A stretch of 64,000 nt of DNA from Pseudocalidococcus azoricus BACA0444 (GTDB lineage: Bacteria; Cyanobacteriota; Cyanobacteriia; Thermosynechococcales; Thermosynechococcaceae). The first letter of the stretch is position 1. Every line of letters starts with the position of its first letter. Where the stretch lies: contig NZ_JAVMIP010000005.1 of the NCBI RefSeq assembly GCF_031729055.1, positions 62,001 through 126,000 on the forward strand, written 5' to 3'. Both the position numbers and the translations under genes were made by a program. Below the pieces are notes generated by a model that had not been told where the DNA came from, did no database searches, and was given only the letters and a program-made list of their open reading frames with translations. This document shows, one piece after another, positions 7,960 to 17,363 of the stretch.

Positions 7960-9510
7960 ATGACCCGCCTGGCACTTCTCAGCACCTCCGATAAATCTGG
8001 CCTGGTTGATTTGGCTCAAACCCTAGTTGCAGAATTTGGGTTCCAACTCCTCAGCAGTGGTGGGACAGCTGCAACCTTAGCCGCTGCCAATATCCCGGTC
8101 ACGAAAGTTTCAGACTATACCCAATCTCCAGAAATTCTGGGGGGGCGGGTCAAAACTCTCCATCCGAAAATTCATGGCGGCATTTTAGCTCGGCGAGACT
8201 TAGAGGCGGATTTAGCAGACCTAGCTGCCCAGGCCATGGAACCCATTGATTTGGTGGTGGTCAATCTTTATCCCTTTCAGGCCACCATTGCCAAAGCCGA
8301 TGTCTCCTTTGGGGATGCGATTGAAAATATTGATATTGGTGGGCCAACGTTAATCCGCGCCGCCGCTAAAAATCATGCCCATGTCACGGTTCTCTCCAAT
8401 CCCAGTCAATACGCTGCCTATCTCCAGCAGTTGCGGTCAGCAGGAGCCAGACCTACTCCAGAATTTCGCTTGCAATGTGCCCAGGCCGCCTTTGCCCACA
8501 CCGCCGAATATGACCAGGCCATTGCCAATTATCTCCTGACCGCCGCTGACTCGAACCCAGATCAACCGTTGCCGGCGACGTTTACCTTGAGTGGTGTAAT
8601 TCAGCAAACCCTACGCTATGGTGAAAACCCCCATCAAGCCGCGGCCTGGTATCGGACTGGGACAACTCCTACGGGTTGGGCCGCTGCCGATCTCCTCCAG
8701 GGCAAGGAACTCAGCTATAACAATCTCCTAGATTTGGAAGCGGCCCGCTCCTTAGTGGCGGAATTTTCCGATCAACCCACCGCCGTCATTGTTAAGCACA
8801 CAAATCCCTGTGGGGTTGCCACTGCTTCAACGCTCAAGTCAGCCTATGAGCGCGCCTTTGCCGCCGATAGTGTCTCCGCCTTTGGGGGCATTGTGGCTCT
8901 GAATCGCCCCTTGGATGCAGAAACTAGCGAACTATTAACCCAAACCTTTTTAGAATGTGTGGTTGTCCCAGGTTGTGAACCCGCCGCCGTGGCCCAGTTA
9001 GCCCATAAGCCCAAAGTCCGAGTTTTAGTGGCTCCAGATTTGACTGTCGGCCCCCCCTTGCCCATTCGCACGATTGCTGGGGGTTTTTTGGCCCAAGCCG
9101 CTAGTGAACAAGCCCCCAGCCCAGATCAATGGGAAATTGTCACCCAGTCCCAGCCCACTCCAGAGCAGTGGCAAGATTTAATCTTTGCCTGGAAAGTCGT
9201 GAAGCACGTCAAGTCCAATGCCATTGTGGTTGCTAAAGAGTTACAAACCCTCGGCATTGGGGCTGGGCAAATGAATCGGGTTGGTTCGGTGCAAATTGCC
9301 TTGGCCGATGCTGCTGCGGCTGCCCAAGGGGCTGTTTTAGCCAGTGATGGCTTTTTCCCCTTTGCAGATTCTGTCCAAACCGCCGCCGCCGCCGGAGTTA
9401 AGGCCATTGTTCAACCAGGGGGCAGTTTGCGAGATCAAGAGTCCATCCAAGCGGCTAATGAGCTTGGCCTGGTGATGGTCTTCACGAATCGTCGCTATTT
9501 CCGGCATTAG
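7960..9510 (+). CDS. purH: Bifunctional AICAR formyltransferase / IMP cyclohydrolase
   Basis: Catalyses the last two steps of purine synthesis: AICAR to FAICAR with 10-formyl-THF, then cyclisation to IMP. The N-terminal MGS-like cyclohydrolase domain begins ALLSTSDKSGL, with TLHPKIHGGIL and NIDIGGPTLIRAAAKN. The transformylase domain has LRYGENPHQ, the KHTNPCG catalytic region and QPGGSLRD. I chose the ATG at 7960; a TTG four codons earlier (7948) is possible. Length is about 516 residues, as expected. purB lies near the other end of the window. Confidence 0.97.
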   Translation: MTRLALLSTSDKSGLVDLAQTLVAEFGFQLLSSGGTAATLAAANIPVTKVSDYTQSPEILGGRVKTLHPKIHGGILARRDLEADLADLAAQAMEPIDLVVVNLYPFQATIAKADVSFGDAIENIDIGGPTLIRAAAKNHAHVTVLSNPSQYAAYLQQLRSAGARPTPEFRLQCAQAAFAHTAEYDQAIANYLLTAADSNPDQPLPATFTLSGVIQQTLRYGENPHQAAAWYRTGTTPTGWAAADLLQGKELSYNNLLDLEAARSLVAEFSDQPTAVIVKHTNPCGVATASTLKSAYERAFAADSVSAFGGIVALNRPLDAETSELLTQTFLECVVVPGCEPAAVAQLAHKPKVRVLVAPDLTVGPPLPIRTIAGGFLAQAASEQAPSPDQWEIVTQSQPTPEQWQDLIFAWKVVKHVKSNAIVVAKELQTLGIGAGQMNRVGSVQIALADAAAAAQGAVLASDGFFPFADSVQTAAAAGVKAIVQPGGSLRDQESIQAANELGLVMVFTNRRYFRH

Positions 9511-9526
9511 AGCCTCGGTGGCCATC

Positions 9527-10672
9527 ATGGTGCGTTTTGGCATTATTAGTGATCCCCATATTGCCCTACCGGAAACCCTGCCCGAGCCGAGTCGCCGCTT
9601 TCCCCTCGTGGAATTTAGTATTCCGGCTTTTGAAGTTGCCTTGGCTGATTTAACCCAGTTAGGGATTGATTTTCTCCTATTACCCGGCGATCTAACCCAG
9701 CATGGAGAGCCAGAAAATCATCGCTGGTTGGGGGAGCGTCTCCAAAAACTCCCTTTCCCCACCTATGTCATCCCCGGAAATCATGATTTGCCCGTGCCGG
9801 AACCGGATGGTCGCTCCATTGGCTTTGCTGAGTTTCCCCTGTTTTATCCCCAGGCCGGCTATGTGGATCCCCATCAGCATTACTATTGTTGCTACCCGGC
9901 CCCAGGCTTACGCTTAATTGCCCTCAATTCCAACACTTTTAATGACCAGGGGAAGCAAATTGGCTATCTGGAGTCAGCACAATGGGCCTGGCTAGAGGAA
10001 ATCTTAGGGAATTCTGTCCCGGAGCCGACCCTGACGATGGTGATGATCCACCACAATGTGATTCCCCATTTACCTGATCAGGCCGAGCATATCCTCAGTC
10101 GGCGTTATATTTTGGCCAATGCGGCTCCTTTGCGACAACTCCTGAAACAGCACCAAGTGCCTTTATTAATTACCGGACACCTCCATGTGCAGAATATTGC
10201 CTATGCCGAGGGATTGTATGAAATTACCACTGGTTCCCTAGCTAGTTATCCCCATCCCTATCGCCGCGTTGAAATCCCCCAGTTAGACGCTCTCGAACCG
10301 GAAGTCAAAATCACCACCCACTATGTCCAAGCCGTCCCCACGGCCCCAGATTTACAGGCCCATTCTCGCCAGTGGTTAGTTAATCGCAGCTTGGGGTTTA
10401 TGGCCTGGTATTTGACATTGCCGCCCTTAAGTTTGGATCAAGTCCAGGCAGATCGTCTTGCCCCCCAACTGCAAGAGGTTTGGGCCCAGGTTTCGGCGGG
10501 GGATGCGAGAGTGGAACTACCGGACTTACCTCAACCTGTGCGGGCCTATTTTGAGAATTTTAGCCACGTCTCCCCGACAGGCTGCCCAGAACTCAGGGAT
10601 AACAACACGCAGTTTCGCCTTCAGGCCCGCTCTCTTGCCGCCAGCAAGGTTGACCCCCATGGCCTCCGATAA
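9527..10672 (+). CDS. Calcineurin-like metallophosphoesterase (CpdA-type)
   Basis: Two-metal phosphoesterase with the ordered motifs ISDPH (DxH), PGDLTQHG (GDxxxxG), PGNHD (GNHD), MIHHN and TGHLH. The order and spacing resemble 3',5'-cAMP phosphodiesterase CpdA, but this protein is longer, about 381 residues, with a C-terminal extension after the catalytic domain that I do not recognise. The substrate is therefore open. It begins 16 bp after purH; an in-frame GTG at 9518 is an alternative start. Its 3' end overlaps the remnant gene that follows. Confidence 0.85.
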   Translation: MVRFGIISDPHIALPETLPEPSRRFPLVEFSIPAFEVALADLTQLGIDFLLLPGDLTQHGEPENHRWLGERLQKLPFPTYVIPGNHDLPVPEPDGRSIGFAEFPLFYPQAGYVDPHQHYYCCYPAPGLRLIALNSNTFNDQGKQIGYLESAQWAWLEEILGNSVPEPTLTMVMIHHNVIPHLPDQAEHILSRRYILANAAPLRQLLKQHQVPLLITGHLHVQNIAYAEGLYEITTGSLASYPHPYRRVEIPQLDALEPEVKITTHYVQAVPTAPDLQAHSRQWLVNRSLGFMAWYLTLPPLSLDQVQADRLAPQLQEVWAQVSAGDARVELPDLPQPVRAYFENFSHVSPTGCPELRDNNTQFRLQARSLAASKVDPHGLR

Positions 10673-11126
10673 AATATATCCTCCGACTTCAGGACGGGGA
10701 GTGTCAATGCCCTTAGCAACCCTTTGTCAAACAACCAATGCCCAACAACTTCTGGAAATAATTGCCACTGAACTTCAGCAAATCCCCACTCCAACTGGGC
10801 GAGCACAACTGATGGCCTGCTGTGATGTCTTGGCTGGGCTACGATTTGAGAAAGACCTGATTCATGCCATCTTTCGGGAGGAGGTTATGCAGGAATCCGT
10901 CACATATCAGGATATTTTGCAAAAGGGAGTCACCCAAGGGATTCAACAGGGGGTACAGCAGGGAGAAGTAACGGTGGTCTTGCGTCTCCTCCAGCGTCGT
11001 TTTGGTGAGGTTGCCCCAGAGTTATTAGGAAAAGTCAGGGCCTTGTCTGTGACCGAATTGGAGGCCTTGGCTGATGCGTTGCTGGATTTTGCTGATCTTG
11101 CCGCCTTCCCGGCCTGGTTGGGGTAG
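10659..11126 (+). pseudogene. C-terminal remnant of an Rpn-family/DUF4351 nuclease
   Basis: The region encodes LLEIIATELQQI, VLAGLRFEKD, a Gln/Gly-rich linker (GVTQGIQQGVQQG) and a C-terminal LLQRRFGEVAPELL...LDFADLAAFPAWL segment typical of the DUF4351 tail of cyanobacterial Rpn/PD-(D/E)XK transposase-like proteins. The N-terminal nuclease half of the family (over 150 residues) is missing. Possible starts are ATG 10659 and ATG 10707. The open frame also continues upstream inside the phosphoesterase gene in another frame, without family similarity. I read it as a truncated, probably non-functional relic of a mobile-type gene. Confidence 0.6.
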
Positions 11127-11159
11127 AGGATTTTTGTTTACATCCTGGAGGAAGATTTC

Positions 11160-11777
11160 ATGAAAACAGTGGCCGTGATTGATTACGACATGGGCAATTT
11201 ACACTCGGTTTGTAAGGGACTGGAGTTTGCCGGAGTGGAGCCAATCGTCACGGATCAGGCCAAGGATATTCTGGATGCCGCAGCGGTCGTGTTACCCGGG
11301 GTGGGGGCCTTTGATCCAGCCATGGCCCATCTCCACAAGCGAAACTTAGGCGAACTCCTGCCCCAAGTGATTGCCCAAGGAAAGCCATTTTTAGGCATTT
11401 GCCTCGGCTTGCAGATTTTATTTGAAAAAAGCGAGGAAGGACAGTCCCCCGGCCTGGGTATTTTTGCCGGCACCGTCAATCGCTTCCAGGCCGAACCCGA
11501 CTTAACCATTCCCCACATGGGCTGGAACCAACTTCACCTCAGTCAACCCCAACACCCCCTTTGGCAGGGCTTGGAACCAGAACCTTGGCTCTATTTTGTC
11601 CACTCCTTTTATGTTGCGCCTACCCATCCTGACCTGACTGCCGCCACTGTCACCCATGGCCAACAGACCGTCACTGCCGCCATTGCCCAAGATAACCTGA
11701 TGGCCGTTCAGTTCCACCCGGAGAAATCCGCAACCACTGGCTTAACCATTCTCAAAAACTTTGCCAGCCTCTTCTAA
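11160..11777 (+). CDS. hisH: Imidazole glycerol phosphate synthase glutaminase subunit
   Basis: Class I glutamine amidotransferase subunit that feeds ammonia to HisF in histidine synthesis. It has the nucleophile Cys81 in GICLGLQ and the His-Glu pair in QFHPEKS near residues 186-188. The N-terminus VAVIDYDMGNLHSV is typical. 205 residues, full length. No other his genes are adjacent, as is usual in cyanobacteria, where the pathway is dispersed. A purine-rich GGAGGA precedes the ATG. Confidence 0.96.
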   Translation: MKTVAVIDYDMGNLHSVCKGLEFAGVEPIVTDQAKDILDAAAVVLPGVGAFDPAMAHLHKRNLGELLPQVIAQGKPFLGICLGLQILFEKSEEGQSPGLGIFAGTVNRFQAEPDLTIPHMGWNQLHLSQPQHPLWQGLEPEPWLYFVHSFYVAPTHPDLTAATVTHGQQTVTAAIAQDNLMAVQFHPEKSATTGLTILKNFASLF

Positions 11778-11823
11778 AGAGGAAAGTCTATGGGTAGGAT
11801 ATTCATGATGCAGGGAAAAGATC

Positions 11824-12513
11824 GTGCCGTTTTCTGATTTACCAAACGCTGCCGAGATTTGGCAAAATACCTTGGCCTGGCAACCGAATGAACAACAACA
11901 GCAAAAATTTGCCGCCTTTTACCAGGCCATGCTGACGGCCAACTCCCAATTCAACCTGACCCGCATCACCGATGCCAAGGACTTCTGGGAAAAACATCTT
12001 TGGGATGCCCTCAGTGGGATACAACCTTGGTTAACGGATCTGGCCCTAAATCCGGGCGCATTGGTGGTGGATATTGGCAGTGGGGCTGGTGTGCCGGGCA
12101 TCCCCGTGGCCCTGGCCCGACCTGATTGGCAGGTTACGCTCCTAGAGGCACGCCGCAAAAAGGTCAGTTTTTTGGAATCCTTGCCCCAACTCTTAGGTCT
12201 GACCAATGTGAACGCGGTTTGGAGTCGGGCCGAAGACTATCACCCCCAGGCCAGTTTTGATTTCGCTTTGGTACGAGCGGTGGGGAATATTCAGCAATGT
12301 TTGCATTTCGCCCTACCCTTAGTTAAACCTGGGGGCTTAGTCATCCTTTATCGGGGCCAATTTCAAGCGAGTGATAACCATGATCTGGAAAAAGAACTCA
12401 GTCATGGGCAGGCAACTTTAGAACAGGTTCTGGCTTGGCAAACCCCCTTGACTGGTGGCACTCGCCATTGCCTGTTGATTCGCCGCCCTGGCCATGCCCC
12501 CCGCCCCCATTGA
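11824..12513 (+). CDS. rsmG: 16S rRNA (guanine-527-N7)-methyltransferase
   Basis: 229 residues. SAM-binding motif VVDIGSGAGVPGIPVAL; N-terminal NSQFNLTRITD and KHLWDAL blocks; later SRAEDY and VRAVG motifs. It methylates G527 of 16S rRNA. The start is GTG 11824, preceded by GGGAAAAG; the two ATGs just upstream (11805, 11808) are in another frame. Confidence 0.95.
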   Translation: MPFSDLPNAAEIWQNTLAWQPNEQQQQKFAAFYQAMLTANSQFNLTRITDAKDFWEKHLWDALSGIQPWLTDLALNPGALVVDIGSGAGVPGIPVALARPDWQVTLLEARRKKVSFLESLPQLLGLTNVNAVWSRAEDYHPQASFDFALVRAVGNIQQCLHFALPLVKPGGLVILYRGQFQASDNHDLEKELSHGQATLEQVLAWQTPLTGGTRHCLLIRRPGHAPRPH

Positions 12514-12667
12514 ATTTAACGAGTGAAAGAGCTTATCTTACCCAGAGATGGCCAGTCTCAACTCGAGTGATCCCCCGACATAAAGGGGTATCTCCACTGG
12601 CCTGGTTCAATTTTGTGAGTCATGTCTCATGTTTGGTTTAGCCTTGCCCCTCCCTTGCCCGTTGGCC

Positions 12668-13336
12668 ATGCATATTCCCGATGGCTATCTCTCTTGGCCG
12701 GTGAGTTTAGTGAATTGGGTCATTGCCTTGGGCTTGATTGCAGTTTCACTGCGGCAGGTCAAGGAGAGCTACCAAGACCGGACTGTTCCCCTGATGGGAG
12801 TGGTGGCGGCGTTCATCTTTGCCGTTCAGATGATTAATTTTCCGATTCCCGGTGGCACCTCTGGGCATTTGCTGGGGGGGACCTTAGCGGGGGTACTGGT
12901 GGGCCCTTGGGCCGGGACATTGGTGATGACGGTGGTCTTTATTGTTCAAAGCGTGTTTTTCCAAGATGGGGGGCTGACGGTTTTGGGTGCCAACATTGTC
13001 AACATGGGCTTAATTGGTACCTTCGGTGGCTATTATGTGTATTTAATTTTACGGCGAATGTTTGGCTTCCAACGCTGGCGGGGGATGGCCATTGGGGCGG
13101 CGGTGGCGGGTTGGCTGAGTGTGGTGGTGGCGGCCTTAGTGGTGGCTTTGGAGCTGGCCCTATCGGGAACGGTGCAATTACAGGTGGCCCTGGTGGCGAT
13201 GCTGGGGTGGCATATCGTGATTGGGATTGGAGAAGCCATTATTACGGTCATGGCCCTGAGCTACATCTGGAAAACTCGTCCGGATCTCTTCTTTGATCCC
13301 CCCCATCGCCCCAAAAAAGCCTTGCAGTATGAATAA
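12668..13336 (+). CDS. cbiM: CbiM/NikM-type substrate-specificity component of a Co/Ni ECF transporter
   Basis: Integral membrane protein of about 222 residues. The N-terminus MHIPDGYLSW is the metal-binding signature of CbiM/NikM, in which the N-terminal Met and His2 coordinate Co2+ or Ni2+. I therefore start at ATG 12668, although the frame is open back to 12629. Further conserved parts are FPIPGGTSGHLLGG and GANIVNMG. It is followed by a CbiN-like and a CbiQ-like gene, forming an M-N-Q operon. Sequence alone does not decide between Co and Ni. Confidence 0.9.
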   Translation: MHIPDGYLSWPVSLVNWVIALGLIAVSLRQVKESYQDRTVPLMGVVAAFIFAVQMINFPIPGGTSGHLLGGTLAGVLVGPWAGTLVMTVVFIVQSVFFQDGGLTVLGANIVNMGLIGTFGGYYVYLILRRMFGFQRWRGMAIGAAVAGWLSVVVAALVVALELALSGTVQLQVALVAMLGWHIVIGIGEAIITVMALSYIWKTRPDLFFDPPHRPKKALQYE

Positions 13337-13508
13337 TTTCTGTAATTTCCGGGGAAATTTTCTGGGGCTTTCTAAGCTATTCTTACGGCCTCCGGTCAAT
13401 CCAGCTATCGCCAGCCCCATCCTGCCATCTCAAAAATCAGCCCGCAAAAACTGATCAATCGTTAGGTCTTAGGTTTCTATTTGTTCAGGACAGTTTGTGT
13501 AACGCCCT

Positions 13509-13859
13509 ATGACTCCATCTGATCCTCCGCCTAAAAATCGTCTCGTCTGGTTAACCGGCCTGGGGACGGCTTTGGTCATTGCTGTGTTTATTTCTCCCTT
13601 GGCCAGTGGAGATCCCGATGGCTTAGATCGGGTGGCCCAGGATTTGAAGTTTGATCGCCAGGCCCATGAAAACCCGCCCGCCCGTCAGTTACCCTTTGCC
13701 CAAGTCTTTGATGAATATGCCCTACAGGGTGTCCCCACAGGCCTAGCAACGCCCTTAGCCGGTTTAATTGGGACTCTTATTACCTTTGGCTTGGCTTGGG
13801 GCCTGGGAAAACTGGTGATTCCGAGTCAAAAATCTCCCGCTGACCCTCCTGAAAGCTAA
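13509..13859 (+). CDS. cbiN: CbiN/NikN-like PDGLE-domain protein
   Basis: 116 residues with two predicted membrane helices (about residues 13-30 and 78-100) flanking an exported loop. The loop starts with GDPDGLDRVA, the PDGLE-type signature of the small accessory component of Co/Ni ECF transporters. It lies 172 bp downstream of cbiM and 19 bp upstream of cbiQ. The intervening 172 bp hold no gene I can support. Confidence 0.88.
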   Translation: MTPSDPPPKNRLVWLTGLGTALVIAVFISPLASGDPDGLDRVAQDLKFDRQAHENPPARQLPFAQVFDEYALQGVPTGLATPLAGLIGTLITFGLAWGLGKLVIPSQKSPADPPES

Positions 13860-13878
13860 ACTGTTCTGGCTGTCGCCC

Positions 13879-14661
13879 ATGCTCCTCCACATTCATTCGG
13901 TTTTACCAATCCAGGCCGCCGTAAATTCAACCCCCTGGCAAACCTTAACGCCTCCTGGTCGGATTTTATGTGCTGGATTGGGTGTATTTGCCATTGCCTT
14001 GACCCCCAATGGCCAATGGCTGACTTGGTTAGTGTACGGTTTGGCTGTCCTTGGCCTGGTGATCTTGAGCCAGATTAACCTGGGGGAGTTGGGGAAGCGG
14101 CTGGTGGTGGAGTTGTTATTTTTGAATGTGATTATCCTCGGGACGCTCTTTCGCAGTGGCGGGGATGTGGTTTGGAGTTATGGGCTAATTCGCATTACCA
14201 GCCAAGGCCTGGTGATTATGGGCAGTGTGGCCGCCAAGATGCTTTTATCCCTGATACTTTTGAATATTTTGACCCTGACAACTTCCGTCAGTGATTTAAT
14301 CCACGGCCTGGCCCGCCTCAAGGTTCCCCCCTTGCTGATTGGAGTTTTAGGGGCGATGTATCGCTATCTGGGATTGCTAATTTCAGAATTTCAAGCGACC
14401 CATCGCGCCGCCCAGGCCCGGAACTTAATGACAACTCCTGGAACAATCCGTTTAGTAATCAGCCATAGCATTGGAAGTTTGTTTATTCGTACCTATGAAC
14501 GGGGAGAACGGATTTACCAGGCCATGGCCGCCCGCGGGTCTGGAATAGCCCATAATTTTGCAGTTTCCCCCTATGATCCGACTGATTCCCGCCCAGATTG
14601 TTACGCCCTGATGGTCACAGTCCTGATTGCCGTTGCGGGGCAAGTATCTCATTATCTCTAG
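13879..14661 (+). CDS. cbiQ: CbiQ/EcfT-type transmembrane component of the Co/Ni ECF transporter
   Basis: 260 residues, about five to six hydrophobic segments. The cytoplasmic coupling region holds the two short Ala-Arg-Gly-type motifs of EcfT proteins, QARNL and AMAARGSG, which contact the ATPase. It completes the CbiM-N-Q set. The expected ATPase gene cbiO is not present: the next gene, sasA, converges on this one with 47 bp between. The ATPase must come from elsewhere. Confidence 0.88.
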   Translation: MLLHIHSVLPIQAAVNSTPWQTLTPPGRILCAGLGVFAIALTPNGQWLTWLVYGLAVLGLVILSQINLGELGKRLVVELLFLNVIILGTLFRSGGDVVWSYGLIRITSQGLVIMGSVAAKMLLSLILLNILTLTTSVSDLIHGLARLKVPPLLIGVLGAMYRYLGLLISEFQATHRAAQARNLMTTPGTIRLVISHSIGSLFIRTYERGERIYQAMAARGSGIAHNFAVSPYDPTDSRPDCYALMVTVLIAVAGQVSHYL

Positions 14662-14708
14662 GCTGAGGCTCAGTTTATGAGTCCGTCAATGTCCCCAAAT
14701 GGCTTGCC

Positions 14709-15869
14709 CTATCCCCGATACACCGGCAACGTAAACTGAAAATTACTGCCTTGTCCAGTTGAATCAACCCAAATTTGCCCATAGTGGGCCCGAATAATTT
14801 CCCGACATAGGGATAAACCAATGCCATAGCCATCAACTTCCGGGTTGGCATGGAGGCGATACTGTTCCTCAAAAACCTTCTCCTGCTGTTCTCGGGGGAT
14901 TCCAGGCCCGGTATCGGAGATACTAACTTGTACTTTTTGAGTGGTGCGATGGAGCGCGCTGAGGTGAATCTGCCCCCCTTCCGGCGTGTATTTATGGGCA
15001 TTATCTAGAATATTGACTAACACCTGGCGCACCCGATCCCGATCCGCATGGACTGGGGGAATATCACTGGGGAGGTCGGTGGTGATTTTCTGTTTCTTTT
15101 GGATGAAACTATCCCGTAAATCTGCTAGCACGTCCCGACAGAGATGATTGAGATCTAGTTTGCGGGGATGAATATGCAAGGTTGAGCTACTGCCACGGGC
15201 GGCCAAGAGTAGATCTGTGATCATGTGTTCAATCACCGTGGTCTGATAGCGGGCATGGTGGAGCAGTCGATCCAGGGTGGCTGGTTCCATTTTGCTGGCG
15301 ACGGTTTCTGACTCTGGATGCCAATAGTTATCTAAGGTTTCCAGGGCTAAACTCACCGCAGTTAAGGGATTTCGCAATTCATGGGCCAACAGACTAATAA
15401 TCCGATCCTTAAACTTAAGGTGATCCCGGAGGCTTTCAATGTCCTGGGTAAGTTGGAAAATTTCATCGGCCATCCGCATAAATTCAGTGGTGTAGCTCAA
15501 GGACGCGGCTATCGCGCCTGTTTCCGCACGGCCTCGATTAGCCTGGCTCTCTAGTTCCTGTTGCCAGCGGGGCCACCAATGATCGACTTTTTGCAGGAGT
15601 TTTTGCCCTGCTAGGGTTTGCCGGGGTTCTGGGCTAATTTTTACCAAGGCGGGGGTGGCAATTAACTTGAAATGTTCAACCAAGTAGGGATGCTCACAGA
15701 CTGAGATCACCTTGAGGTCAAAGCCATAGGGGGAGAGCAAAGAATGGAGGTGGGCTTGAATTTCTTGCACCCGCTCCTTCATTCCTGGCCGTTGATCGAC
15801 AAACAACAACAACTTAAGGGGAGATTCAGCCCCATCGACAGCAGCAGAAAACAAGTCAGGCGAGGACAA
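14709..15869 (-). CDS. sasA: Clock output sensor histidine kinase SasA
   Basis: KaiC-interacting kinase that passes circadian time to the response regulator RpaA. Residues about 18-100 form the KaiB-like thioredoxin-fold sensor domain. The phosphoacceptor His163 is in SLLAHELRNPLT, followed by NILDNAHKYTPEGG (N box), SDTGPGIP (G1) and GYGIGLSLCREI (G2). 386 residues, full length. The start is TTG 15869. No kai or rpaA gene is in the window. Confidence 0.95.
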   Translation of the reverse strand: MSSPDLFSAAVDGAESPLKLLLFVDQRPGMKERVQEIQAHLHSLLSPYGFDLKVISVCEHPYLVEHFKLIATPALVKISPEPRQTLAGQKLLQKVDHWWPRWQQELESQANRGRAETGAIAASLSYTTEFMRMADEIFQLTQDIESLRDHLKFKDRIISLLAHELRNPLTAVSLALETLDNYWHPESETVASKMEPATLDRLLHHARYQTTVIEHMITDLLLAARGSSSTLHIHPRKLDLNHLCRDVLADLRDSFIQKKQKITTDLPSDIPPVHADRDRVRQVLVNILDNAHKYTPEGGQIHLSALHRTTQKVQVSISDTGPGIPREQQEKVFEEQYRLHANPEVDGYGIGLSLCREIIRAHYGQIWVDSTGQGSNFQFTLPVYRG

Positions 15870-16181
15870 AACTCTAACCTAAAGACGACTAGCTAAAGAT
15901 GCCGAGGAGTAACAATCGCCTTAGCCATCCTAATGGAGAACAGGGGACAATCAGCCAGGTTTGAGATTTCCCTCTCCCATAAGTCTCATTGCGAATATGA
16001 AACGGGATCAGGGTCAGAGGATGGACTGAGTCTTTGATTCACAGTTAACTCAGTTTATCTCTGACCTGGCCCCTATCACAACGACCCGATACACCCCTTA
16101 ACTCCAGAGTAATCGGCAGGGCTATCCCTCTCCAGAAGCCAATGGGCCAGTGTAGTCAGTAAACAAGTCAGTGATGTCTCC
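15870..16181. other. Intergenic region between ndhK and sasA with a nested hairpin
   Basis: 312 bp without a gene. At 16012-16066 a two-tier inverted repeat is visible: outer arms GGTCAGAG (16012-16019) and CTCTGACC (16059-16066), inner arms ACTGAGT (16025-16031) and ACTCAGT (16048-16054). It has no T-run on either side, so it is not a classical terminator. It could form a structured 3' or 5' untranslated RNA on the minus strand. Confidence 0.45.
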
Positions 16182-16895
16182 CTAAACCTGGGTCGGCACA
16201 TCCACAGGGGCGGCGGTTAAAGCGGCGGGAACTGGTTGACTGAGGGCGGCGGCTAGTTCTGGAGGTGGGGCTTGGCGACTGGCGGCATTGAGATATTCCC
16301 CAGTTAAAATTGGGGCAACGGCTTTCATTTCGTGCTTAACCGTAAATAGACGTTGGGCCTGTTGGAAATTTCCCCGCTCGTTGAGATGCTCGTTGGCAAT
16401 TTTTTTCCGCAGTTTGACAATAGCATCCATAATTGCCTCTGGGCGGGGGGGGCAACCAGGCAAATACACATCCACGGGAATCAGCTTATCAACGCCCCGC
16501 ACGGCCGAGTAGGAATCCGAGCTAAACATCCCCCCAGTAATGGTGCAAGCTCCCATGGCAATCACATATTTGGGTTCAGGCATTTGGTCATAGAGGCGGA
16601 CAAGGGCTGGGGCCATCTTCATGGTGATCGTCCCGGAGGTAATGATTAGGTCGGCCTGGCGGGGACTGGATCGGGGAACTAAGCCAAAGCGGTCAAAGTC
16701 GAACCGAGAGCCAATCATGGCGGCAAATTCAATAAAACAGCAGGCTGTGCCATAGAGGAGGGGCCATAAACTAGAAAGCCTGGCCCAGTCATAAACATCA
16801 TTCAAGGAGGTGAGGATGATATTCTCCCCTAGCTCTTGGGGAATTTCCGGGCGAGAGATCGGATTCTGAATGGTTGGCACAGGGGTATTGGTCAT
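16182..16895 (-). CDS. ndhK: NAD(P)H-quinone oxidoreductase subunit K (NDH-1)
   Basis: Peripheral-arm subunit that carries the N2 [4Fe-4S] cluster of the cyanobacterial NDH-1 complex used in respiration and cyclic electron flow. Cluster ligands are Cys52-Cys53 in [10 protein letters not shown], Cys117 in MGACTITGG and Cys148 in [10 protein letters not shown]. 237 residues. The gene stands alone: neither ndhC nor ndhJ flanks it, unlike the ndhC-K-J operon of most cyanobacteria. Confidence 0.97.
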   Translation of the reverse strand: MTNTPVPTIQNPISRPEIPQELGENIILTSLNDVYDWARLSSLWPLLYGTACCFIEFAAMIGSRFDFDRFGLVPRSSPRQADLIITSGTITMKMAPALVRLYDQMPEPKYVIAMGACTITGGMFSSDSYSAVRGVDKLIPVDVYLPGCPPRPEAIMDAIVKLRKKIANEHLNERGNFQQAQRLFTVKHEMKAVAPILTGEYLNAASRQAPPPELAAALSQPVPAALTAAPVDVPTQV

Positions 16896-17363
16896 GGGTG
16901 TTCACTCAGCTAAGGAAAGGGAGAGGCAGAAATGAAGTCAGAGGCTAATCACAGAATATAACGTTACAGAGACTGTTCTAAGACCAGAGACCGGGTATGA
17001 CGATTGCCGATATGCCGCGAGGAGGGGCCATACCACCAACTCAATTCTAGAACGACCCTGAAACAGCCTTAAACGAGCTGGTGCTATCCAGTGAAGTCAT
17101 TTTCGGCCGAGATCATCTCTAGGGGCTGTTCTCTTCAAGGGGGATGGGGACAATTCTCCGACATCTACGGAGATGAGCGTTCCCCAGGCCTGGAATCGTT
17201 TGCCCAGAGCCATAGTAACAAATCTATTTGACCTGACTTCATGTTTGAGATTGATAAATCTTTGGCCTGGGTTTAGGGGGACTTATGTCCAGATCAAATA
17301 GAGGTAGATTATGGTAAAAACTACTATAATTAAAAACAGCTAATTTTACCCACCCCCACTCCT
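16896..17363. other. Divergent intergenic region between ndhK and nadA
   Basis: 468 bp, no gene recognised. At 16957-16983 the sequence resembles the left end of the MITE-like element at 36917 (about 22 of 27 positions by eye). A hairpin TCTCCG-N7-CGGAGA lies at 17155-17173, bracketed by GGGGA and TCCCC. Near the nadA end there is TACTATAAT (around 17323-17331), a candidate -10 region for nadA. Confidence 0.4.

Noticed and set aside
12572..12593. CCCC-N8-GGGG hairpin before cbiM, considered as a metal or B12 riboswitch
   Set aside because: A short isolated stem only; none of the conserved cobalamin- or NiCo-riboswitch blocks are visible.
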